From Bryoerythrophyllum caledonicum (taxonomy: Eukaryota > Streptophyta > Bryopsida > Pottiales > Pottiaceae), in assembly GCA_963971425.1 (NCBI GenBank), contig OZ020521.1:5659519-5723518 (forward strand): a stretch of DNA of 64,000 nt. Reading direction: 5' to 3'. Made by a program: the position numbers and the translations under genes. The notes under the pieces are model-generated. The model made no database searches and was not told the DNA's origin. It saw only the letters and a list, made by a program, of their open reading frames with translations. Below, piece after piece: positions 1 to 9,459 of this stretch. The number at the start of each line of letters is the position of its first letter. The first letter of the stretch is position 1.

Positions 1-180
1 ATTAGGAAACTTTCTCTTTTGTTTGCATGAAAAAAAATAGATTATAATAGTATACTCTCAATAATACAAATACATTATATCTATAAAATAAATAATAAAT
101 ATTTATTGCAATATTATTTTACAAATGTATGAAAAATCATTGTTAAGGGATATTTATAATTAAAAATATTGAACTAATTG

Positions 181-1225
181 GGCACATGACAAATTTTAAC
201 GAGATGGATAGAGGTACATTGCGGTCATTGCAAACAATGCCCCCTTTACATAACCCGTATACTTGCCTATTTCAAACCAACGTATGCAGCGCAAAGGCAC
301 AATAGAACTAATGATGAAATTGGTGCAATCATGGTTGGAAGAGATTCTGATGAAGCTGATACTTGTTAAAATCTACTAATGGCCGCCTTCAACACATTTC
401 TCCTTTGCATCCTTCATATGTTTTGTTTCATTATATTTTGCTATTTTTGGATGATCGCCGAGGTTGGAATGAAAACATTGCTCTAAAGGACTTTGAATGG
501 GATGGAGATGAATTTATCCAATATGGAATGATACAATCGGAGGTTAATGAGGCTCAAAACATATCACCATGTTGCACTATTTATTGTGTGATATGGTGCA
601 CATTTATTGAGGTTAATGAGGCTCAAAACATATCACCATGTTATTATAGATGTTTCATTATTGCAATGTGCAATAAATATGGTGCACATTGCAATAACGA
701 AACATCTATAATGCAATCAAGAAGGCTATTGTTGCAATTTATAGTTGATGCATACGCTTGTACTGAATATAGTCGTTTGAAATATATCCATGAAAATGAG
801 GTAAAACTTTGGTGTGAGCTATACAATGGACTCCAAGACTCATTGCTTGCAAGTCACTGTGTTGTTGGGCACAAAGTTAGTCATATGATGATTTTACTTT
901 TGTTCTTTCAAGGAGGTGAACAAATAATGTCCCAGCTGTATCATGATGCAATGGCCATGGTACGCAAATTTAGCAAACCAAATATTTTTATTATGTTTAT
1001 GTGCAGTTCAAAATGGAAAGAAATTACAAGTGTATTTCTTCCTAGACATGTTGCAAAGGATCGTCTAGATTTAGTGAGTCTGAGTCAAGTGTTTCATTTA
1101 AATTAAAACTTAAATTCTTGATAATTAACTAATTTTGTTGCAAAAAAAATGGCTTTTTGGATTTCAAAAAAGATGATTTTTACATGCGCACATGTTATTG
1201 ATTTTAGAGGGGACCTCTAAATTGC
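181..1225 (+). pseudogene. Helitron replicase/helicase fragment (Helitron-like N domain)
   Basis: The region keeps the order of motifs of the Helitron N-terminal domain. Frame upstream of 363 reads NRTNDEIGAIMVGRDSDEA, then a break, then HISPLHPSYVLFHYILLFL, LLLQFIVDAYACTEYSRLKYI, YHDAMAMVRKFSKPNIFIMF, SSKWKEITSVFLPRHVAKDR, and VFHLKLKFLI near 1090-1130. Beyond the stop at 1104-1106 the same reading gives FGFQKR-FLHAHMLLILEGD, the usual QKRGLPHAH step, up to about 1225. In the family this domain precedes the HUH endonuclease and a helicase, and supports rolling-circle transposition; neither later domain is present. There are at least three lesions: a frame break at about 363, stops at 1104 and near 1180, and an internal duplication at 541-642. 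The sequence turns into gypsy pol just after 1225, so this is a dead, truncated copy. Identification rests on motif order, seen by eye. Confidence 0.8.
541..642. repeat. 33-bp direct duplication inside the Helitron fragment
   Basis: The same 33 bases occur at 541-573 and 610-642, 69 bp apart. They give the peptide EVNEAQNISPC twice in the open frame. The intervening bases have no counterpart in the expected Helitron motif order, so this looks like a local slippage or repair duplication in an already inactive copy. Confidence 0.85.
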
Positions 1226-1299
1226 GCACTCCCCAGGATTACGATTTCATGGTGTCAACTGAGATACCTTGTTAAGAATGTCATCATGAAATGTATGAA

Positions 1300-3640
1300 A
1301 TGCCCACGCCGGAGGAGTTATTTGATGCGGTGGGACACACTAGAGTATTTTGTACTCTAGATTTGCGGTCTGGGTATCATCAATTATCATTGATGGTGGA
1401 TGACCGGGTGAAGACTGCATTCTGAGGAATTGATCATGATAGGAAAGATCAATTCTACCATTGGAAGTTTCTCCCATTTGGCCTCAAGAACACACCCGTT
1501 GAGTTTCAGAGGGTGATGGACCGGGTGTTGACTGGTTTACCGTTTGCATGATGTTACATTGATGATATTATCATTTTTAGTAGCAGCCTACAGGAGCATG
1601 TAAGGCATCTTGAGGCGGTGTTTGAGAGGTTACGGCAGAGGGGATTGCGCTTGCACCATGGCAAGTGCAAGTTCTTCCACAATCGGTTGCCATATTTGGG
1701 ACATATGATTGTTCTAAATGTCTTGGCGTATAACAGATCAAGGTGGATGTGTTGCAGAAGATTTCTGCCTCAACCAATGTGTGAGGGCTTCGAGCTTTTC
1801 TTAGCTTCGCAAATTACTATCGCCGGTTTGTCAAAAATTTTAGCTTGATTGCTAAGCCGTTGACTATTCTCATGGAAATGGATCAACCATGAACTTGGGG
1901 ACGGGAGCAGCAACAACCGTTTTCTACTTCGAAGCTGAAGCTCAGTCCAATGCCCATATTGCGGCGTCCAGATGCTACACGATCCTTTCAGTTGTACACA
2001 AACTGGAGTGTTGTGGGATTGGAGGTTGTGTTGACTTAGAAGAATGATGAGGGACGAGAGTACATTGTGGCTTTTGCTTCTAGGAGCAACAACAATACGG
2101 AGTCCAACTATTTGTCGTATGAGGGGAGACTTTGGCCGCAATTTGGGCCATAGCCCATTTTAAGCCCTATTTATATGGGCAACGTTTTACGTTGATGACC
2201 ATCAGCCTTTGAAGTGGCTCATGGAGTCTGACAAGCTTACTGGCAAGCTCGCTAGATGAGCTTTGTTGCTTCAGGAGTATGACTTTGAGGTTGAACATCG
2301 GGCCGACATCACGAATTTGGATGCGGATGGTCTATCTCGCAATCATAGGCCCTCGAAGGAGGATTTGGCTGGTGCCAGGTGGCATGGGGACTATGACAGG
2401 GAGTCAGTCTCGGGGTGGCATGCAGTAGCTTACCTCACGTTGATGTCTAGCTCCGCATCAACGTTGCCTGATTAGGCAACTAATGAGGAACCGGATAGGA
2501 CCCAAATTGTTAGCGATGTGTGAGAAGACGGTCCAGTCTTGCACAAACTACAACATGGGGCACTTCCCCAAGCTCTTTCTGCTATGGAGCGTGATAGAGT
2601 TGGGCACCGAATTGCAAGGTTCCGTTGGGAGAACGACCTTCTATTTCGGGTGTGGCCTGATGGGACTAGGCGCATAGTTCTAAGGCCAGATCAGAGGGCT
2701 TCCTTGGTACGACAAGTACATGAAGACCTAGGATATTTTGGTGTACGACGGACTCATTCGATGTTGTGCAGCCAATACTGGTGGACCGGCATGTATCAGC
2801 AGGCCGCCACGTATGTTTCTTGGTGTGAAGTATGTGATCAGGTTAGATCCAGCTTCAACACCTTATCACCCCAATTGCATCATTTGCCCATTACGGAGCT
2901 ACGATACCGGTGGTCTTTGGACTTTATTGGTCCACTTGTTGTGACTCCACGGGGAGCCAAGTATGTCTTGGTGATGGTGGAGCATTTCAGCAAGTGGATT
3001 GAGCTTATGGCTTTTCCGCAGAATTCTTTGGAGTTGGCGGCTATGGCATTCCTTAACCGGGTGTCGACTCATTTTGAAGCTCTAGCTGAGGTTTTGACTG
3101 ACGAGAGGCGTGAGTTCCTTGGAGCTTTTAAAGCTTTGTGTACCAAGGCTTTGATTGACCATCGTACCTCTTTTTGAGATCACCCGGAAACGGACGGTTT
3201 GGCAGAGCGTGTTGTTCAGAACGTGAAGTGAGGCCTTCGGAAGTATGGATTAGTTCAGGGTAGCCACCGTGATTGGGATCTGATGATACCATGGATCGCC
3301 ATGGAGTATCGGTTTAGCCGGTAGGCTTCACTTGTTGCTTTTAATCCGTATCAGTTGTTGAACGGGCAGGAACCAATTTTACCGAGTTTCATTCCGGAAA
3401 AGTTGGCTCCGATTGTAGATTTGGACAATCCAGAGGTGTGGGCTGAGTGTCTTCAAAATTGAGCGGAGTTCTTCGAGTGGGCCATGCCTATGGCCATGGA
3501 GAACTTGTCCATCGCTCAGCACCGTAACACTATACAGTACGATCATATTTGTAGCGGTGCATACCAATCTCAGCTGCGACGTTTTTCCACGGGAGATTAT
3601 GTTTATTTGCAGCGAGAGGCACCCACGACAAGCATGATGC
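1300..3640 (+). pseudogene. Ty3/gypsy pol: reverse transcriptase, RNase H, integrase (decayed)
   Basis: Domains run in Ty3/gypsy order. Reverse transcriptase covers about 1300-1720, with FCTLDLRSGYHQ at 1350-1385, FLPFGLKN and the catalytic box CYIDDI at about 1552-1570. The connection and RNase H cover about 1770-2475, with FANYYRRFVKNFSLIAKPL, AFASRSNN and the tail LLQEYDFEVEHRADITNLDADGLSRN. Integrase covers about 2540-3640: an H2C2 finger (VHEDLGYFGVRRTH, then CEVCDQ), the core with DFIGP and TDERREF (usually TDRGREF), and HPETDGLAERVVQNVK carrying the catalytic Glu. Gag and protease are missing because the element is cut at its Helitron junction. About ten in-frame stops and a few frameshifts make it inactive. 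Most stops are TGA or TAG where Arg (CGA) or Gln (CAG) is expected. Confidence 0.93.
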
Positions 3641-3652
3641 ACTATTCTTCGC

Positions 3653-3961
3653 ATGAAGGATGTGTTGCCTAGTGGCATCTTGTTGCTCGCAGGCAAAGAT
3701 GGTTGGAAGTGTCGAGAGCACTCTAAGAATTGTGCTCTCTGCCATTTACCCATTGATGGCTCCGTTCATCAGGAGTTGAGCATTGTGCCTGACGGCCTTC
3801 CGTTTTTCGTGTGTGATGAGGAGAAGGGTGCGGCTACCATGTTGCTTTGTGACCATTGCCAGCGTGGTTGGCATATGGTTTGCTTGACGGCGCGTCTTTC
3901 TACTCTACCATTCGAGGATTGGACTTGCCCTTACTATTGGAGGTCTTTGAGCCACCTTTAA
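3653..3961 (+). pseudogene. PHD-finger domain at the C-terminus of the gypsy polyprotein
   Basis: Downstream of integrase, an open frame shows a C4HC3 PHD finger: CALC at about 3729, then FVCDEEKGAATMLLCDHC, QRGWHMVCLTARLSTLP and WTCPYYW ending near 3945. PHD fingers usually read histone H3 tails. Fusion of such a finger to gypsy integrase is known from some green-lineage retrotransposons and may guide insertion, in parallel with chromodomains of chromoviruses. The domain itself is uninterrupted, although the reading frame joining it to integrase is broken near 3660-3700. Downstream coding continues weakly to 4114, where the E1 insertion begins. Confidence 0.75.
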
Positions 3962-4941
3962 CTTGATGAAACAGCTTGAATTCTTCATGGACTTGTCATT
4001 GTGTGGTGCGTTGCCATCTAGTTGGAGTTCTTGGTTTTGATTCAGGGATAGGCAATGTGGAGATTGACCAAGGGATTAGTAACAAAGTTGCCTAAGGCGA
4101 TTAAAGATGGGGCTTGTGGGAGTCTAAAACTCCCACTTGGTCGCCCCTACCAAAAAAATTAGTTAAAATAGGGTTTTTAGTATTAGTTAATTAGAAAAGT
4201 AGTTAGTATTGTGTGAAATTAGATTAGATAGCCAATAGAGAAAATAGAGAAATGCTTAAGTAGTTAATTAGGTTTATAGTGGTGATAAAATTGGGTCTTT
4301 AAATCACTAATTTAAGTCCCGGGAAACAATATCAAAAGAGTCTCGGGAGAGATCCCGGGACGTAAGTCTAAAATCACCACTTAAAACTAAATTAACTATT
4401 TAAATTTAGGAGGTAGTTAGAAGTAGTTGAGTTCTTCTAGATGCTAATTCTTGTTTGAATTAGTAGTAGTGGTAGAGAAAAGAAAAGAAAAGACAAAAAA
4501 AAGAAAAAGATAAAAGAAAAAGAAAAAGAAAAAGAAAAGAAAAAGATTCCAAAAAAAAATTAAATTAAAAAATAATACATACCCGGGTATCAACTTGGGT
4601 ATGAACTAGCCCGGGTACCAACCCGGGTATGGGCTGATACTCGGGTGCCCGGGTAGCTCCAGCAGTCATGGTCGACTCTCTCTCTTCCCGAAATTTGCCT
4701 CTCCTCTCAGAAACTCTCCCCCCCTCCTGAACTCTTCTCTCTCTCTCCTTCATTCTCTAAAATCTTTCCCACCCCCTCAAATTTTCTCCTCTATCTCCCT
4801 ATCTAGTTCTCTCTCTTTCATAGGTTCTCCCTCTCTCTCTATTTAATCTTTGTTTGGAGTTGGGGTTTGAAGAAGTAGTTGAAGAAGTGCAAAAAAGAAG
4901 ATGCAACTAGGGTTTCAAGAAGAGGAGGTAGCGCAAGAGGT

Positions 4942-5064
4942 TTGAAGAAGAGGTGTGCGGGCTAGGCTGTGGAAGAAGAGGTGCGTGGGCTAGGTTTTGG
5001 TGGAAGAGGTGCGCGAGCTAGGGTTTGGTGGAAGAGGTGCGCAAGCTAGGGTTTGGTGGAGATT
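4942..5064. repeat. Tandem repeat, about 28-31 bp x 4, in E1
   Basis: Four consecutive units resembling GAAGAGGTGCGCGAGCTAG followed by GGTTTGGTG occur here. The last two are nearly identical and the first two more diverged. They lie just downstream of the CT-rich promoter-like tract of E1 and could be part of its leader. Confidence 0.7.
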
Positions 5065-5690
5065 TTAGAGTTTGCGGAGGTGGAGGAGATTTGTGGCCAA
5101 TGCGAGAAGATAAAAGAGACTAAGAAAGGAGATTGCGGGTGCAACAACAAGGTGATTCTTACCCATGTTGGGTTTTTTTTGTTTGTGCATAATTCTTATT
5201 TGTGAGTCTTTTCCTCTCTTGTCTACCGGGATGACTCCCCGGTAACATCCTCCCCGGTCTAGAGAAAAAGTCCCCCGGGGACTTCATCTAGACCTCATTG
5301 TGTTGTTTACATGTGTAGTTGTTGTCCTAGCCTTGTGGCAAGTTGTTATCTTGGATTGTCTCCCTCCTCCTATCATTTTAGGTCTTGCCCACAATTCCTA
5401 TCTTTTTCCCATTCTTCCCGGTCAACCGGGAAGAACCTCTTTCTAAGTCCTTGTCTCTAAAGTCCTCTCCTCGTTATCATTATAGGTGACCTTGTGTTGT
5501 TAGTATGTTGCTAGATGTGTGAGACACCCATATCCACATATTCTATCAAAGTGTTCCGGAATTGTCTACCGGTTGACCGGTAGACTTGTGTTTCCGGGCC
5601 GGACCGGAGTTTGTGATAAGTTAATAGGGAGATTGGTGGAAGTACAGACATTTCAAGAATTTCGACTACCCCGGACAACATGGCTCTCCG

Positions 5691-6062
5691 GTGAGTCGGG
5701 TGGATTCCCCGTCCTCCAAAGAGTGGGGCTTGAAGGTCTATGAGAGAAAAAGAAGCCTCCCGGTAACCTCTACCGGGAAGGAACCAGTAGACCTCCCTTC
5801 CTCAACCCCAGAGTCCTTGGTGGAGTCCTCTGCGGCCATACTAATCGAGCTTAAAGAGACTCCGCATGTATCTATAGATACACCCAACCTTCCGGTGGAT
5901 ACCGCCACTCCACCGGTAGACCGCCCGACGGATATTCCCAATCCATCGGTAGACCTCCCGGTTGAGACATCCGACCTCCCAGGGGATTCTCTTGACCATG
6001 TTGGTACTTCCAGACGTGGTGACAATCTCTATACGTCTCAACCGGAAGAGTCTTCCGGTTGA
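5691..6062 (+). CDS. Proline-rich frame in E1, possible remnant of a gag-like protein
   Basis: A 123-residue open frame with spaced PVD motifs (NLPVDTATPPVDRPTDIPNP and SVDLPVETSDLPGDS). It has no recognisable domain. Composition resembles the proline-rich tail of the gag-like frame in E2 (11000-11250), so it may be the remaining C-terminal part of the same kind of protein after internal deletion in E1. Much of the codon choice follows the element-wide abundance of CCGG, so protein-level selection is uncertain. The start shown is simply the first ATG. Confidence 0.3.
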   Translation: MSRVDSPSSKEWGLKVYERKRSLPVTSTGKEPVDLPSSTPESLVESSAAILIELKETPHVSIDTPNLPVDTATPPVDRPTDIPNPSVDLPVETSDLPGDSLDHVGTSRRGDNLYTSQPEESSG

Positions 6063-6317
6063 GTCTTTGTTACATGTTATGCGTTGATTTACCTCACCGG
6101 TTGGTGAGATGTCGTTTTAAGTTGCTAAAATTACACACTAGGGTGAGAATAGTGATGTCGATGGGGCCCCATTGCGCACCCGGTCACTACCACTTGAGTG
6201 GTTTCTCCGGCTACTTATTTTTGTTAGAAAAAGGTTCACCGGTCCCGGGACCGTCGGACCGGGAGTCTTCCAGTTTACCGGTCTACCGGTAATCCGCCGG
6301 TGACTAGGCTACCCTTG

Positions 6318-6520
6318 ATTTTAGGATCTAGATGTTGTTTTGTCTTTTAGTGGAGCTACTTTTGGAGGGTAGCTATTGACTTTAAAGCACCTCCTAGATG
6401 CCGTTTTGTCCTTTTGTAATCTAGTTTTGGAGCGTAGCTACTGATTTTAGTGCACTCTTTAGATGCCATTTCCACCTTTAGAGGATCTAGTTTTGGAGGG
6501 TAGCTAGTGGCCTTTGTGTA
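6318..6520. repeat. Tandem repeat, about 73 bp x 3, in E1
   Basis: Three diverged copies contain GATCTAGTTTTGGAGGGTAG followed by CTA and a stretch resembling TTTAGATGCCGTTTTGTCC. Spacing between successive GGTAGCTA cores is about 70-75 bp. No coding potential is evident. Confidence 0.65.
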
Positions 6521-7518
6521 CTTAAGGGCCTTGGGCTCTTGTGTTACTCTTCTCTTTGTTGATCTCCTCGTGTCTTGCCTTCATTGCTTGTGTCTAGAGT
6601 CTTTGTTGAGCTTGTGTGAGTTGACCGGGAGAGAGTTGAGTCCTCCTAGTGTGTCTTTATTAGGTGTGCAAGGTTGTGACTTGTTGTGTGTTAAGTGATT
6701 GAGTGTGAGTAGAGACATCCCGAGGGGCTAGGATATCCGGGTTAGATAGGTAGAGTGAGGTCCGGGACTTGTGCTCTAGACTTTTCACCGGTGGGACCGG
6801 GAAGAGTTGCTTTATCGGATGGGATCCGGGAAGCCCATGACTATTTATAATAGCCTCCCTTAAGTGGGAAGTGTTAGGATTGGTGGGGAGTAGGGGGTGA
6901 CATCCCCCTTCTCTCGGTACACCGGGAGACATCCCGGCTAAGCCTGAGTCCGGAGAATACCGGGATTATTATCCTTGTAGTGGATGAGTTCTGACGATCC
7001 CCGTGGAAGGTTGTTTTGCTCATATGATTTGCTTAGTACTAACTTGTTGTGAGTCTTGTATCTTCTTGCTTTGATTCATTGGATGTGGTTGTAGTTGGAA
7101 CCCGGGCTTGCGTGACCGGTTTACCGGGACAAGTTCCCGGTAGATTGTGAAGACCAGTAAATCGGCTGCGACCTTTTAACTCTTTCAAGGTGTAGGGTTA
7201 GATTGTGGATATTGTGGCCTCTGGACTGCGAGAACGGAGGGCAGTGACTTTCCGGGCACTGTAAAAACTTACCGGAAATCTACTCTGATGCTCAACAGAG
7301 TTTAACTGAAACACATGTGGTTACTTGTTACCGGTTACTAAGGTACCGGGGAAGCCATCCTCCGGGATGTGCCGAGGTATTATGTGTGGATTGTTGTTAA
7401 GATTTAAAGAGTCTGATGCACGATAAAAATCCCTGGAAACGATATGGTAAGGTGGGCTTGCTTAAGGTTAATTTCGGTTAATTTTGAGAATAACGAACCA
7501 CTAGACTACGACAGGGCT

Positions 7519-8265
7519 CACATAGCACCCGGCCTACCCTCCCTTTGTTACTTCTTCATATGCTTATTGATTCGGCGACGAGCGACATCTTTGACTGGAT
7601 GCGTACAATTGTTGCAGCGACATCACCGTGGCGTTTAGTCTTGTTAGTGTTGTTTGGTCCTAGATGGATAGAAGGTCTCTTTATCCGCCAGGGGGGGCAC
7701 TTGAGGGTGTTCTACGTATACTTGTTTTAGTGTATGTTTTTTGTTTATTTAATGTTGGGTTGGACTCTTGATATGTTGTGGTTATCGATCTTTCTTTACA
7801 TACAACTGTCACGTGACGTGGCATCGAGGGCCTCTCCGCATCGTTGTGTTTTAGAGTAGATTAGTTTGTTACTAATCTACGGGTTTAGGGACATACGGCG
7901 GCGCACCACATTCATCCGTGGATGTTTTTCATCTAGTTAGAATTGTGTGTGTGCGTATAGCGCCACACACGTCCTTGACTTGACGTCTTTGTCAAATCAA
8001 GCTTTGTGAGTGAGTTAGAGAGTGTTAGTGATTACCTTTGCTTGTATATGATTGTTTATCATTAGTTAAGGCTCCGCATTCTCCTATATTACTTGTACTC
8101 GTTGATTCTCCCTTCGTGGAGTGCGAGACGCTTGACTATCCTAGAATTTCACTAATTATTCTCTTGAAGGTGTTCTACGTATACTTGTTTTATTGTATAT
8201 TTTTTGTTCATTTGATGTTGATTAGGACTCTTGATCTGTTGTAGTTATCAATTTTTCTTTACACG
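7519..8265 (+). mobile_element. 3' end of the split gypsy element: polypurine tract and LTR
   Basis: To the right of E1 the sequence runs into a purine tract, AGGGGGGGCACTTGAGGG (7690-7707), directly followed by TGTTCTACGTATACTTG at 7708. A polypurine tract followed by TG is the usual start of a 3' LTR. About 95 bp from this start are repeated at 8171-8270 at roughly 85 percent identity, so the LTR start is present twice, 463 bp apart. The second copy is cut near 8265, where a TTAA-family repeat begins. Whether this is one LTR followed by a truncated second element, or a local duplication, is unresolved. With E1 removed in thought, the frame from 4065 continues open into 7519-7638, which fits one interrupted element. 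Confidence 0.5.
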
Positions 8266-8271
8266 ACATTT
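7704..8271. repeat. Direct repeat of about 95 bp (7704-7808 and 8167-8271)
   Basis: Both copies start with GGTGTTCTACGTATACTTG and share TTTTTTGTT, GGACTCTTGAT, GTTGT and TTTCTTTACA in register. They differ by scattered substitutions. Confidence 0.8.
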
Positions 8272-8935
8272 TTTTAAGTGGAAAATAGCATATCAACCCA
8301 CGTCAAACATTTTCACACATTAGAGGTTTTCTCCAAGTGAATTGGGTGAATAGCCCTGGGTTAACCTTCTATCTGGGGTTTGATGGATTAACATCAAAGT
8401 ATAAGCTAGAAATAGTAGAAGGCCAAACTCAGGTAATCATAGCTGGTCTTCCGTTTGAGTTCAAAGCCCCAAACGTTGCCTTCAAAGCCACAAACACTAG
8501 ACGACCCAAACTTTGCAAATTGCTTCCTTCCAATGGACCATCGAAGAGCACAATGTGTACTATTCCTGGCACACAATGCATTATCCTTGGCATGCACTCG
8601 AGGCTAGAAACGACGCACAAAATATGTAGAGTGAGATTTTTCACCTTGCAAAAATTGTTGTATATAATTTCGTATCGTATTAGAGTTTAGAAAAAGACAG
8701 AAGATCTGCATGATATATTGCACCCGGCCTTTTTGCATGACACAAGATGGCCACCTTGTAAAAACACAACTTTCAAAAAAACTATTGTCACACATTGTCG
8801 GGCAGGGTACAAAAAAAACTTCTTGTACATATAAAACTGAGAGACTTTTTTAAAGTTTACTTTTTATTTTTTCCACCACATTATGGGCTGTAAACCTTCT
8901 TTTTGACCATTTGGATTATCAATCTAAGATATATA
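8266..8935 (-). repeat. TTAA-bounded dispersed repeat, copy 1 left part (split by E2)
   Basis: This is the family seen most clearly at 35850-36802, here in reverse orientation. AAGTGGAAAATAGCAT, the CATTGTCGGGCAGG box near 8790-8805 and GTAAACCTTCTTTTTGACCA at 8890-8909 match 26355-26560. The copy is cut at about 8265. It is interrupted by an unrelated 466-bp segment at 8322-8787 and again by E2 at 8936. It resumes at 12824. Confidence 0.8.
8322..8787. other. 466-bp segment interrupting the TTAA-family repeat; identity unknown
   Basis: Comparison with other copies shows that the family reads straight through at this point, so the segment is an insertion. It begins AGAGGTTTTCTCC and ends CAAAAAAACTATT. 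I see no clear terminal inverted repeats and only a possible 3-bp duplication (ATT). A 117-residue frame at 8337-8690 shows no recognisable domain. Confidence 0.5.
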
Positions 8936-9296
8936 TGGGAATCCGTTCCCACATGGTGCCGGTAGTTAACCTAAAAATCCGGCAAAAACAAAAAAAATTA
9001 GTTAAGTAGTTACGATAGTTTGTGCTAGAATAAAATCGATAGTCAGTTTGTAGGAATAAAGACAGATGGACTTGGCTGAAATTCCTAATGGAGCCTAAAA
9101 GCTTCGAAACGGACAGCCGGACTAGTTAATAGAATTCCGGGATTATCTGCCTTCCGGAACTGTCATCCGGAGTTGTCACCATTAGTTGTCATCATGAGCC
9201 GTACTAACGACCAGACTACAAAAGGCTATGATGCAAGGGGAAACCCTTTCTTTTCATTTCTTCTTCGCGTGTCGAGGTTCCGCTGTAGTGCTCTCT

Positions 9297-9330
9297 CACT
9301 CTCTCTCTCTCTCTCTCTTTCTCGCACTCT
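9297..9330. repeat. CT-rich microsatellite before the E2 gag-like frame
   Basis: A (CT)n run with short interruptions lies about 130-160 bp upstream of the first in-frame ATG of the gag-like frame. Similar CT-rich leaders occur at 4675-4840 in E1. Pyrimidine-rich tracts like these are common in plant 5' leaders, so this may belong to the element's transcript leader. Confidence 0.7.
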
Positions 9331-9459
9331 CCTAATTGCTGGCGGTTAGGGTTTGTAGTTTAGACGGTTAGAACGGACGTGTGTCCGTTAGGGAGGGTTT
9401 TGTGAGGTCAGTGCGTGCAGGGACAACATCGAGGGAAAGTGAGGAAGTAGGGACATTCG

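Larger units (their letters stand above)
4115..7513 (+). mobile_element. E1: TG...CA-bounded insertion with GGGCT duplication, CCGG-rich
   Basis: The segment begins TGTGGGAGTCTAAAACTCCCAC and ends CTACGACA. GGGCT lies on each side (4110-4114 and 7514-7518), the 5-bp duplication typical of retroelement integrases. A perfect 8-bp stem hairpin sits at the 5' terminus, followed by AAAAAAATTAGTTAA at 4152-4166. The hairpin, that 15-mer and the CTACGA...CA end recur in E2, so the two are relatives. I find no long terminal direct repeats, so it is either a very large solo LTR or an LTR-less derivative. It has a CT-rich tract and a TATTTAA box near 4830-4845 and a short proline-rich frame at 5691-6062. 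It holds roughly 55 CCGG sites, mostly ACCGG or CCCGG. It apparently interrupts the PHD-gypsy element. The weak point is that the termini were found by eye. Confidence 0.6.

Noticed and set aside
8313-8796. A 9-bp duplication TCACACATT around 8322-8787 suggesting a Mutator insertion
   Set aside because: Other family copies already contain two adjacent CACATTGTC-like words here, so the repeat predates the insertion. At most a 3-bp ATT duplication remains.
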